Shown piece after piece: positions 16,769 through 23,906 of a DNA stretch of 37,401 nucleotides. The DNA comes from Endozoicomonas atrinae (GTDB lineage Bacteria; Pseudomonadota; Gammaproteobacteria; Pseudomonadales; Endozoicomonadaceae). The notes under the pieces are model-generated. The model was not told the DNA's origin. It saw only the letters and a list, made by a program, of their open reading frames with translations, and ran no database searches. The DNA lies in NCBI RefSeq assembly GCF_001647025.1, contig NZ_LUKQ02000034.1, forward strand, positions 1-37,401. The letters run 5' to 3'. The first letter of the stretch is position 1. Every line of letters begins with the position of its first letter. The position numbers and the translations under genes were made by a program.

Positions 16769-18196
16769 TTATTGCTGTTGGCTCTCATTTGGTAGAAAAG
16801 AAACCTCGCTTGAGCGCAGCATTATCCGATGTATTGTTAAGTCTCTCATAAATACTTCAGACCCTAACGCTAAAACATAGTTTTTTAATCTATCCTCATT
16901 GAGCTCATTTACTTGTGCCTGCAGCTTAGTGTACTGGTCTTTCAGTTCATGTACTGGAATGTTTTTGAATTGTTCATCAGGTAGTCTGAAGAGGAAGCGT
17001 GTACTGATACCACTTGCTTCATCATAATGGCGGGCGATGCCTCCTTGGTGTTGATTAAAAAATAAGATAATGTCTGCTGTTACCGGGTGTGTGAAAAGCG
17101 ATTGAATGTGGGTTAGTATTTGTTGAGTTTCAGGTGTTATTTTTCTATTGGCTTCATCAATTAAGGCAGTAGCCTGTAAGCAGATCGGAATATCTCTTGC
17201 ACCCTTTGCCTTCTGAAAAAGTAGGTTGTTTAAAGTTCCTTCAGAGGTTTGTTGAACATATTCAACTAGTTTGCTCTGGTTTAATGTTAAATTTCCTTCT
17301 ACCCTCATGTTCATCATCTGTTCTTTGGTTAATGCTTTAAATGCTTCGGGAAAAGTGATTCTGAATTTAGCAGGAAGATGGCCAATCTGACCGCTGCCCA
17401 CACCTGCTGATTGATAGGGTGTGACAAAGTGAATATCCCCATAAATACGTTTGTTTTGAAAATGCTGTAAGCATTGCATTACTTCAGAACATTGCCGGGT
17501 CTGAATAGGTAAGTCATAGGATTGCTGATTTTGAAAGTCTGGAGTTTGTAGAAATGGAGCATGCTTTTGCTTTTGTGTTTGAGTGGTTCTTTGTTGGTTG
17601 GAGTGAATCTCATCTGAGCTGCTAACGTATTCCTCAAGCAGAACTCCGCTGTCATTTTTTTTAGCTCTTCCTGAGCCCTCAAATGTTTCATTTGTTCTAT
17701 TGGGTGCTGATGTATTTGAAGTCTGTGCAATGCCTTGTTGAGGGGGGAGGTTTTTAGCTGTAACAGGTAGTTGATAATTACTATCGAGGCATCTTCTTTT
17801 TACTTGCTCAGGATTATGTGATGAGGATCTGGTGGGTGGAATGTAGGGATCACTGACGGCTGATGAACTGGGTGTATACATAGGATTTTGAGGTGTTTTG
17901 GAAGACGCAGATGTAGATACTGTATTTAGGAGTGACTGTGGTTGCACAGTCGCAATGGTTGCACTGTTAAGACCAGTGTGGCTGTGGCTATACGCGTAAG
18001 TATACATCTGTCCCTGATGGTTTAGAAAGTATATGGGCTGAAATGGCTGTAAGAGTTGCGCATCCCGTCCCTGCCAGTTAGGAGCCCCTGCGGGTGAGGT
18101 TTGAGGGAGAGGGTAAGGAAATTGAGGTTGATTTGGTAGGCTGTATTGGCCAAATCCCGGCGGAGCGGGGATTGGTGGGTATGGACTGTTGTTCAT
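16769..18196 (-). CDS. Orphan protein, disordered N-terminus plus conserved C-terminal region (paralogue 1)
   Basis: I do not recognise this 475-residue protein. Residues 1-235 are low-complexity and rich in Pro, Gln, Ser, Thr, Asn and Tyr (for example YPPIPAPPGFG and LPNQPQFPYPLP), with a basic KRR at 133-135. Residues 237-475 look folded and align with the neighbouring paralogue (18588-19808). Shared landmarks are EVM (238-240), GSGQIG (267-272), a hydrophobic block ending IPICL (336-340), GGIARHYDEASG (385-396), FLFRLP (401-406) and YVLALGSEVF (440-449). There is no signal peptide or membrane segment, so it is cytoplasmic or exported by a non-Sec route. The coding sequence is visibly AT-richer than glnS and cysS. 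A translocated effector is possible because such proteins often have disordered N-termini, but there is no direct evidence. It converges on cysS. Calling it a real gene is well supported by the paralogue's conservation. Confidence 0.8.
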   Translation of the reverse strand: MNNSPYPPIPAPPGFGQYSLPNQPQFPYPLPQTSPAGAPNWQGRDAQLLQPFQPIYFLNHQGQMYTYAYSHSHTGLNSATIATVQPQSLLNTVSTSASSKTPQNPMYTPSSSAVSDPYIPPTRSSSHNPEQVKRRCLDSNYQLPVTAKNLPPQQGIAQTSNTSAPNRTNETFEGSGRAKKNDSGVLLEEYVSSSDEIHSNQQRTTQTQKQKHAPFLQTPDFQNQQSYDLPIQTRQCSEVMQCLQHFQNKRIYGDIHFVTPYQSAGVGSGQIGHLPAKFRITFPEAFKALTKEQMMNMRVEGNLTLNQSKLVEYVQQTSEGTLNNLLFQKAKGARDIPICLQATALIDEANRKITPETQQILTHIQSLFTHPVTADIILFFNQHQGGIARHYDEASGISTRFLFRLPDEQFKNIPVHELKDQYTKLQAQVNELNEDRLKNYVLALGSEVFMRDLTIHRIMLRSSEVSFLPNESQQQ

Positions 18197-18587
18197 TGTA
18201 AGTCACTGTGCCTGTTTAAAACAGCCTGATAGCTGTATAGATTAGTGGGATGTCTTATCTGCTCTTATTTATTGATGATAAGCCGTTTTTATAGGATTTC
18301 ATTTGATTAAATTTTTATTACATTTTTTAAATCGGTTGTTAATAATAGGTACATTTATTGATTATTATTTCTGGTTTTTTTGAGTGTAACCTATAATAGG
18401 TTGTTGATTGTTTTTTTGAGGTGTTTTTTGATTCAGCAAATGCAATGTTTTTCGATATTACTCATCACTCTTTATCTGTAAGTATTTATATATAAATATG
18501 TGGTTTTTTCATTTTGTTTTTGTTGTGAAATTGGTAGTGCTCGCAACTTAGGTGATCTTTACGAATTTATGCTTCATTCATTTTCAG
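18197..18587. other. AT-rich 391-nt gap between the two orphan paralogues
   Basis: No gene is visible. The stretch is very AT-rich (about one quarter to one third G+C by eye) and contains short palindromes. AACCTA-TAA-TAGGTT at 18388-18402 encloses TATAAT. CTGTTT-A-AAACAG lies just upstream of the first paralogue's start codon. It presumably holds that paralogue's promoter on the minus strand, but I cannot point to a convincing -35/-10 pair or to a terminator for the second paralogue. Confidence 0.5.
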
Positions 18588-19808
18588 CTAAGTGTTTAAA
18601 AGTATAATATCGTGTGAAAATAACCTTATTTCTCCTTTTCTTTTAGTGTCTTGATTCTGGAAGCTTTCTGAACCCAGTGACTCAACATAACCGGATAACT
18701 CCGTATCGCTCATAGAGTGACTTATAGTAGCCTCTAAGCAGCTAAAAGTATCCCTGAGTGTGGGGGTTGGTATTGATGAATACTCTGGAGGTGTCTTGAA
18801 CATAAAATAGGTAAGATATCCAGATGCTGGATCTGTGTGGCAAGCTATTCCGCCAACATGTTTGTGATCAAAGAATACTATGTTTGCATTGACTCTTTGG
18901 CCGTTCATGGTTTTCAGATGATCCCTTATTTTTGATATTTCTTGGTTTGGCTCCTGTGACTCATTGGCATCAGTTGGAACTGTTGACTGAGTAGTTGATG
19001 TTAATTCCGCGTTATCGCACTTCAAAAAAATAGGAATACTACTGATTGGCTGCTTTTGCTGGTCTTTGTCACAAAAACAGCCTAAAGGTTGACTGTATAA
19101 GTATTGGCTGATTTTTTGTGTTGATGGAAAAGAAAGTTTTCCCTGTATTATAAATGAGCTGCGGTCTGTGGTTGTAAATGGTGATGAGAAGTGCAGACCT
19201 ACTTTTAGATTAAATCTTCCTAGCTGAATATTTCCTGTACCGTAGTTCTGATTTCTTGCAATACCATCAACCTTTGCCGTTACTGTTTTTCCACAGTTGC
19301 TAGTGATGAGTCCCATAATCTCCATAACTTCAACTTCTTTAAATGGTGTTGTCACTAATGGCGTTTGGGAATAAGACTGCAAAATAGTAAGTGGGATAGT
19401 CTGTTGAGGCGTGCTGTATGGGGGCAGGCTAGTCAGGGTGGGGCAAGGGGCGATAGCGGCTGGATAAAAAGTTGGTTGAGTAAAGTATGACTCTGTCCCT
19501 TGCGTGGGAAATAAAAAAGGAACCGGTGGGTATGTTGATGCAGTGAAATTGGGGTAAGTTTCAGTTTGTGTTGGTAGCGCTAATGTCGTCAGTGGTGTCG
19601 TAACTTGAAGTGAGGACAGGTCATAAGCTGCTTGAGGAGGGTTTGTAGGCGCATTGGTAATATTAACTTGTCGTGTAGAAGGTTGCCCAGGTAGTGTTAG
19701 CTCTCTGTGTCGCCACGTTGTTGCTGATTTTAACTGTGATTGGTTATTTCCCGCTAGCTGGACAGAAGTTCTGGTATGCTCACCAGGTTGAAGTGCAGTA
19801 GTATGCAT
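18588..19808 (-). CDS. Orphan protein, disordered N-terminus plus conserved C-terminal region (paralogue 2)
   Basis: I do not recognise this 406-residue protein, but its C-terminal 245 residues are homologous to the product of the next gene downstream (16769-18196). Residues 1-155 are rich in Thr, Pro, Gln, Ser and Tyr (for example PTQTETYPNFTASTYPPVPF). The conserved region shows EVM (160-162), GTGNIQLG (190-197), SSIPIFL (256-262), GGIACHTDPASG (319-330), YFMFKTP (334-340) and YVESLGSESF (374-383). No signal peptide, membrane segment or enzyme motif is visible. The ATG at 19808 has GGGAG about 13 nt upstream. Both genes point the same way and look like an old tandem duplication whose N-termini have diverged completely while the core was kept. 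The base composition is AT-richer than the flanks, suggesting acquired DNA. Confidence 0.8.
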   Translation of the reverse strand: MHTTALQPGEHTRTSVQLAGNNQSQLKSATTWRHRELTLPGQPSTRQVNITNAPTNPPQAAYDLSSLQVTTPLTTLALPTQTETYPNFTASTYPPVPFLFPTQGTESYFTQPTFYPAAIAPCPTLTSLPPYSTPQQTIPLTILQSYSQTPLVTTPFKEVEVMEIMGLITSNCGKTVTAKVDGIARNQNYGTGNIQLGRFNLKVGLHFSSPFTTTDRSSFIIQGKLSFPSTQKISQYLYSQPLGCFCDKDQQKQPISSIPIFLKCDNAELTSTTQSTVPTDANESQEPNQEISKIRDHLKTMNGQRVNANIVFFDHKHVGGIACHTDPASGYLTYFMFKTPPEYSSIPTPTLRDTFSCLEATISHSMSDTELSGYVESLGSESFQNQDTKRKGEIRLFSHDIILLNT

Positions 19809-20018
19809 CTTTGAAGGCCGCTCCCTAATATAAATGCATTATTGAATTTTATGCCTTATGTGACCCTTGCTGTATTTGCGGGGAAAGTTTTTTCTAAATA
19901 AATTAATAGCAGGATTTTTCTCGTTGTCACTGTTATTCATATTGCATGTCAATAAATAAAAACTTGTAATGATGAATATGAATTTACACAAGATGTATGA
20001 TTCCAATTACTGAATACG

Positions 20019-20693
20019 TCAAACTTTTGTTGTTAGATATAGCCTGTCAAACAGCCATGTTTCTGACTGTTGGTTTATTTTATAAAGGGTTGCTGGCCGG
20101 TTGCTTCCGTAACGCTTTTTTCCTGTATCTTCAAGAAGGTCGCAATTAAGGAACCTGTTGCGGATCGAGCGCATGGGCGGGGCTTTGTCGAGAACAACAG
20201 AAAAGACATTCTGAATATCCGATAAAGTGAATTCGGCAGGAAGCAGATAAACGGGCAGGGCGCTGTACTGCAATTTATTCCTCAATCTATCCAGTGCTTC
20301 CATGACCAGCTGACTGTGGTCATAGGCCAGAGGTGTGGCAGGCTGGCCATTCACAATATCAACCCACACGCCTCCAGCTTGTAATGACTGCTCATTACCT
20401 GGGTGAAGCAATACATAGTAAACGACGGTTAATGACCAGCCTCTAGAGTCGCGCTTGTTGTCACCAATAGTAATAACCTGTTCAAAATAAGTGGCAGGGT
20501 TCGCAGTAAGCCTGTTCAGCTGCCGTTTTGCGGTATCTTCCAGACAGTGATCACTCTCAGGCTCAATTCTTCCTGCCGGGAGCTGGGGGTATTTGTTTTC
20601 TGGTAACTGATGAGCAAGTACCTGAAGGCTGTTCTTTTCGCTGAGTTGAAACGCGACAAGATCGACAGAGATAAGTGCCGTGTTCAGGCTCAT
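20019..20693 (-). CDS. nrtR: NrtR-type Nudix-fold transcriptional regulator of NAD metabolism
   Basis: NrtR regulators join a Nudix domain that no longer hydrolyses substrate to a C-terminal winged helix, and repress NAD synthesis or salvage genes. In this 224-residue protein the Nudix domain is residues 5-140. The Nudix box is degenerate: GRIEPESDHCLEDTAKRQL lacks the REUXEE catalytic core, which fits a ligand-sensing rather than catalytic role. Residues 150-224 form the winged helix, including FTLSDIQNVFSVVL and the wing RPATLYKINQ. It is divergent from pncA-pncB across about 90 nt that contain a perfect inverted repeat, the expected operator position. In the family, ADP-ribose-type ligands release the repressor; that is family knowledge, not visible here. 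A true Nudix hydrolase is the alternative, but less likely. Confidence 0.85.
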   Translation of the reverse strand: MSLNTALISVDLVAFQLSEKNSLQVLAHQLPENKYPQLPAGRIEPESDHCLEDTAKRQLNRLTANPATYFEQVITIGDNKRDSRGWSLTVVYYVLLHPGNEQSLQAGGVWVDIVNGQPATPLAYDHSQLVMEALDRLRNKLQYSALPVYLLPAEFTLSDIQNVFSVVLDKAPPMRSIRNRFLNCDLLEDTGKKRYGSNRPATLYKINQQSETWLFDRLYLTTKV

Positions 20694-20720
20694 TGGAAAT
20701 CCTTATTGAAAATGCTTTTG

Positions 20721-20758
20721 TTGACAGGTTAGAGAACATAATTCACTATGTTAGTGAA
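20721..20758 (+). promoter_or_regulatory. pncA promoter -35 with overlapping candidate NrtR operator
   Basis: TTGACA at 20721-20726 is a perfect -35. Seventeen nt further on, at 20744-20749, a weak -10 (CACTAT) lies inside a perfect inverted repeat: TTCACTA (20742-20748), TGT, TAGTGAA (20752-20758). A repressor bound there would block RNA polymerase. The site is midway between the divergent regulator and pncA. Confidence 0.65.
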
Positions 20759-20786
20759 CTAGATTCCTTTTGTCACGGTGAAAATA

Positions 20787-21461
20787 ATGTACTCCATTGG
20801 GTCGAGGGAGGCCGTCGCCGCTTTTGATGTGGATGCCCAGAAGTGTTTCACCCCGCTTTGCCGGGATGAATTGCCGGTTCCGGAAGGTCACCAGATTGCT
20901 GAGGAGCTGAATCATCAGGCTCAGCTGGCTGGTGTTCGAGTGGGCTCCAAGGATGCTCATCCGGCCAATGCGGTATGGGTGGCTACGGAAGAACACCCCC
21001 AGTTGACGCCGGTAACTGGCCATAAAAATGTTGACCTTCGCTGGAATCGACATGCGGTACCAGGGACAACAGGTTTTGAGCTGGTGGATGGGCTGCCTGA
21101 TGTTACGGGTTATGATTATTTTGTCTGGAAAGGGGTAGAGACTGACATTCACCCTTATGGTGCCTGTTTCCATGATCTTGAAGAGAGACTGAGTACGGGG
21201 GTTATTGAATTTTTAAAGAATAAAGGCGTTACCACCGTATTGGTCGGTGGCCTGGCGTTTGATTTCTGTGTGAAAACCACCGCTCTACAGCTGCAACAAG
21301 CGGGTTTTCAGGTGTATGTCAATCGTGCAGCTACTCGTGGCCTGGCAGAATCATCGGTTGCAGATGCCGTGGTTGAGATGGAAGCTGCCGGTATTATTCT
21401 GATAGAAAGTTCCAGTGACCTGACCATTGCTGATGCTGTCAGTGATGTCTGTGCTATCTGA
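20787..21461 (+). CDS. pncA: Nicotinamidase
   Basis: PncA deamidates nicotinamide to nicotinate in NAD salvage. The protein has 224 residues from the ATG at 20787; an in-frame GTG at 20778 would add three. The isochorismatase-fold catalytic triad is visible as Asp in AAFDVDAQKCF (residue 14), Lys in YFVWKGVETD (115) and Cys in GGLAFDFCVKTTAL (161). Metal ligands include Asp56 and His58 in SKDAHPANAVW and probably His89. The next gene, 11 nt downstream, uses the product nicotinate, so the two form a two-step salvage operon. The upstream inverted repeat and divergent NrtR-type gene indicate repression tied to NAD status. Confidence 0.92.
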   Translation: MYSIGSREAVAAFDVDAQKCFTPLCRDELPVPEGHQIAEELNHQAQLAGVRVGSKDAHPANAVWVATEEHPQLTPVTGHKNVDLRWNRHAVPGTTGFELVDGLPDVTGYDYFVWKGVETDIHPYGACFHDLEERLSTGVIEFLKNKGVTTVLVGGLAFDFCVKTTALQLQQAGFQVYVNRAATRGLAESSVADAVVEMEAAGIILIESSSDLTIADAVSDVCAI

Positions 21462-21472
21462 AGGAAAGGTGT

Positions 21473-22657
21473 ATGGATAGCCCGATCATTCCCACTCTTC
21501 TCGATACCGATCTGTATAAATACACCATGCAGCAATCGATGGTGCATCGCTACCCAGATGCCTGGGCTCGCATGGAGTTTCATTGCCGGAATGACAGCCC
21601 GTTAGCGGTCTCTAAAAAGCAGCTGAAAAGGCAGTGCGAATTTCTGGGTGACCTTCGCCTGGGTTCAGAGGAGCTTGAGTGGCTGTTGACTCTGCCATTT
21701 ATCGCTGAGGATTTCATTGACTACCTTGAGCGTTTCAGGCTTGAGCCTGGTGCGGTGAAGATTGAGCAGAGCCAGGGGCAATTGTCGTTAGTTATCGAAG
21801 GGTTGTGGAGTGAAATTACTCACTTCGAAATTTTTCTGCTGGCAATTATCAGTGAGCTTCATGGTCACAGCTTTTACGGTCATGGGGAGCAGGATGATGT
21901 TATTGCTCAAGGCCAGCATCGCCTTGATGAGAAGCTGGATCAGCTTCCTGACAATAGTGGATTTACACTGGTCGACTTTGGTACACGTCGGCGGTTTTCC
22001 AGGGACTGGCATTACCATGTGGTGGAGAGCCTGAAGCATCGGTTGCCGGATAACTTTATGGGTACCAGCAACCTGAATCTGGCAAGAACGATTGGGTTGC
22101 AACCGGTAGGAACCATGGCGCATGAATGGCTGCAGTCCCATCAGGTTTTAGGCAAGAGTCTGCGGAGCAGTCAGAAAGATGCCTTAAAGGTCTGGCTTGA
22201 GGAATACAAAGGTCAGCTTGGTATCGCACTCACTGACACGATCAGTATGGAAGCCTTTCTGAAGGACTTTGACGTTGAGCTGGCCAGGGCCTATCAGGGG
22301 ATGCGGCATGACTCCGGTGACCCTTTTGTATGGGGAGAGCTGGCAATTGATCATTATCGCCGATTGGGTATTGATCCACGCACCAAAAGCCTGGTGTTCA
22401 GTGACAAGCTCAACTTCGATAAAGCGTTGGCCATTCATCAGTGGTTTGCCGGTAAAATCAATGTCAGCTTCGGAATTGGTACCTATCTCACCAATGATAT
22501 GGGCTTTAAGGCACCTAATATTGTCCTGAAATTAACGGAGCTGAATGGGGCGCCAGTTGCCAAGCTTTCAGACAGTCCGGGCAAGACACTGTGCCGTGAT
22601 GAGGACTATATTGAGCTGTTGAAAAAAACGTTTGGTTATCAACTCAGTGCTGCCTGA
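21473..22657 (+). CDS. pncB: Nicotinate phosphoribosyltransferase
   Basis: PncB condenses nicotinate with PRPP, using ATP, to give nicotinate mononucleotide, the entry point of the Preiss-Handler route to NAD. The 394-residue length is typical of the enterobacterial-type enzyme. Conserved blocks are LLDTDLYKYTMQQSMVHRYP at the N-terminus, FTLVDFGTRRRFSRDWHY near residue 165 with the phosphorylated-His region following, GTSNLNLARTIGLQPVGTMAHEW, RHDSGDPFVWGE, and FGIGTYLTND for phosphate binding. It lies 11 nt after pncA with an AAGGA-type ribosome site, so it is co-transcribed. Confidence 0.95.
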   Translation: MDSPIIPTLLDTDLYKYTMQQSMVHRYPDAWARMEFHCRNDSPLAVSKKQLKRQCEFLGDLRLGSEELEWLLTLPFIAEDFIDYLERFRLEPGAVKIEQSQGQLSLVIEGLWSEITHFEIFLLAIISELHGHSFYGHGEQDDVIAQGQHRLDEKLDQLPDNSGFTLVDFGTRRRFSRDWHYHVVESLKHRLPDNFMGTSNLNLARTIGLQPVGTMAHEWLQSHQVLGKSLRSSQKDALKVWLEEYKGQLGIALTDTISMEAFLKDFDVELARAYQGMRHDSGDPFVWGELAIDHYRRLGIDPRTKSLVFSDKLNFDKALAIHQWFAGKINVSFGIGTYLTNDMGFKAPNIVLKLTELNGAPVAKLSDSPGKTLCRDEDYIELLKKTFGYQLSAA

Positions 22658-22710
22658 TGTCCGGTTAATCGGGTTTGATTTTTCATTTTTACCTCTGTAT
22701 GTTTCCACCC

Positions 22711-22890
22711 ACCCGGGGGAGTAGTCTCTCTGAGCTGATTGTTCAGAGGTTGTCGTCAACATAATTGGGCCTCATTGCTCATGGCGACAACGACACAAGT
22801 CCATTATTTGGACGTGTCTGGCAAGACCTGTGGTATAGCTGATCCTCGTGGCGGGAGATTGGCTGTGCCACTGTGTTTTACTCCCGCCTG
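22711..22890 (+). ncRNA. yybP-ykoY manganese riboswitch
   Basis: The leader of the GDT1-family gene carries the conserved yybP-ykoY blocks in order: GGGGAGTAG (22716-22724), a hairpin with CTCTGA/TCAGAG arms, GTCAACA (22755-22761) and GGCAAGACC (22820-22828). The L1 and L3 loops of this class meet to bind Mn2+. Downstream, GGCGGGAG (22850-22857) and CTCCCGCC (22881-22888) form a strong 8-bp stem ending 10 nt before the ATG. There is no T-run, which suggests control of translation initiation rather than termination. The class commonly regulates Mn exporters, including the protein family that follows. Confidence 0.88.
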
Positions 22891-22898
22891 GACTTGTT

Positions 22899-23453
22899 AT
22901 GGAAACCCTTTTCCTTTCCTCATTTGTTGTTTTTCTCGCCGAAATTGGTGACAAAACGCAGCTGCTTTCTCTGATGCTGGCGCTCCGGTTTCGTGCTCCC
23001 TGGTTGATCTCTCTGGCTATTTTGCTGGCCACTCTGTTGAATCATGCTGTTGCCGCCTGGTTTGGCAGTTGGGTAGTAGGCTGGGTCTCTCCTGATATTC
23101 TTCAATATCTTATTGCTGTTTCCTTTTTTGCTGTTGCTGCATGGACCCTGATACCTGATAAGCTGGATGACAATGATGGCTCAATGAATGGCTATGGTGT
23201 TTTTCTGACGACGCTGGTTCTGTTTTTTGTGGCTGAAATTGGCGACAAGACTCAGGTGGCGACAGTGCTTCTGGCTGCGGAGTATTCGGCAACCAGCATG
23301 GTGATTCTTGGTACAACACTTGGCATGCTGCTGGCCAATATTCCTGTGGTTTTCTTTGGTGAGAAGCTGGCAGAAAGATTGCCGCTGCAATGGATTCGCC
23401 GTGGCGCTGCGCTGTTATTTGCCGTGTTGGGCACTATGGCTCTTTTGAATTAG
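22899..23453 (+). CDS. TMEM165/GDT1-family (UPF0016) manganese exporter
   Basis: This 184-residue membrane protein has two copies of the family signature E-x-G-D-K-T: LAEIGDKTQLLSLML near residues 13-27 and VAEIGDKTQVATVLLA near 109-124. Each lies in a transmembrane helix, giving the six-helix inverted-repeat fold. Characterised bacterial members export Mn2+ (family knowledge). The start at 22899 (METLFLSSFVVFLAEIGDK) fits the family; the frame is open upstream to 22848, but that is riboswitch sequence. The manganese riboswitch directly upstream supports Mn2+ as the substrate, with the gene switched on at high Mn2+. Confidence 0.92.
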   Translation: METLFLSSFVVFLAEIGDKTQLLSLMLALRFRAPWLISLAILLATLLNHAVAAWFGSWVVGWVSPDILQYLIAVSFFAVAAWTLIPDKLDDNDGSMNGYGVFLTTLVLFFVAEIGDKTQVATVLLAAEYSATSMVILGTTLGMLLANIPVVFFGEKLAERLPLQWIRRGAALLFAVLGTMALLN

Positions 23454-23571
23454 GAGGTGTTACCAGCTGCCAATCCTGCAATATGGTGACATCCGGGATC
23501 ATAATGATTTTTTATTCAGTATTAACCAAATCCGGTACTGAACAAAATGTAAGTCAGATGCACGCTGGCAG

Positions 23572-23600
23572 TTGACGTCAGGTCGGGTTTTATGGAGAAT
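23572..23600 (+). promoter_or_regulatory. Candidate sigma-70 promoter of the 4.5S RNA gene
   Basis: TTGACG (23572-23577) and GAGAAT (23595-23600) are spaced 17 nt apart. Transcription would start near 23607, giving a leader of about 28 nt that would be removed from the mature RNA, similar to the processed leader known for Escherichia coli 4.5S RNA. Confidence 0.5.
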
Positions 23601-23634
23601 GCGCTGCATCGGGACGCGATGTCCTGGTCTCTAT

Positions 23635-23749
23635 GGTGGACCTTGCCGGTCCCCCCGCAATAATCAGCTACGAACCCCGCCAGGCCCGGAAGGGAGCAAC
23701 GGTAGTAGTGACATTATGTGCCGGGGTGTGGCTGGCAGGGTTCGCCTCC
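23635..23749 (+). ncRNA. ffs: Signal recognition particle 4.5S RNA
   Basis: The hallmark of SRP domain IV is present: CAGGCCCGGAAGGGAGCA around 23691-23708, containing the GGAA tetraloop and the symmetric loop that binds Ffh, and the matching strand GTGCCGGGGTGTGGCTGGCAG around 23718-23738. The two ends pair (GGTGGACCTTGCC with GGCAGGGTTCGCC), giving a hairpin RNA of about 115 nt. It works with Ffh and FtsY to target membrane proteins. End coordinates are estimated from base pairing. Confidence 0.93.
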
Positions 23750-23906
23750 ATTATTTTCGGGTTCTCCGCATTTTTCCTTCCAAGTTCAGTTCAACCACTT
23801 CCTGATCGTGCAATTTTAAGGCTTCTTGGTTAGCATAGGTACTCTTTAATTGTGAAAAGCCGCTCAAGGCTGTTCTAATTCTGACATCAGGTATTGACGC
23901 TACTCA

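Noticed and set aside
17774-17803. KRR-containing segment in the first orphan protein as a nuclear localisation signal
   Set aside because: Three basic residues in a disordered stretch are too little evidence, and the paralogue has no equivalent.
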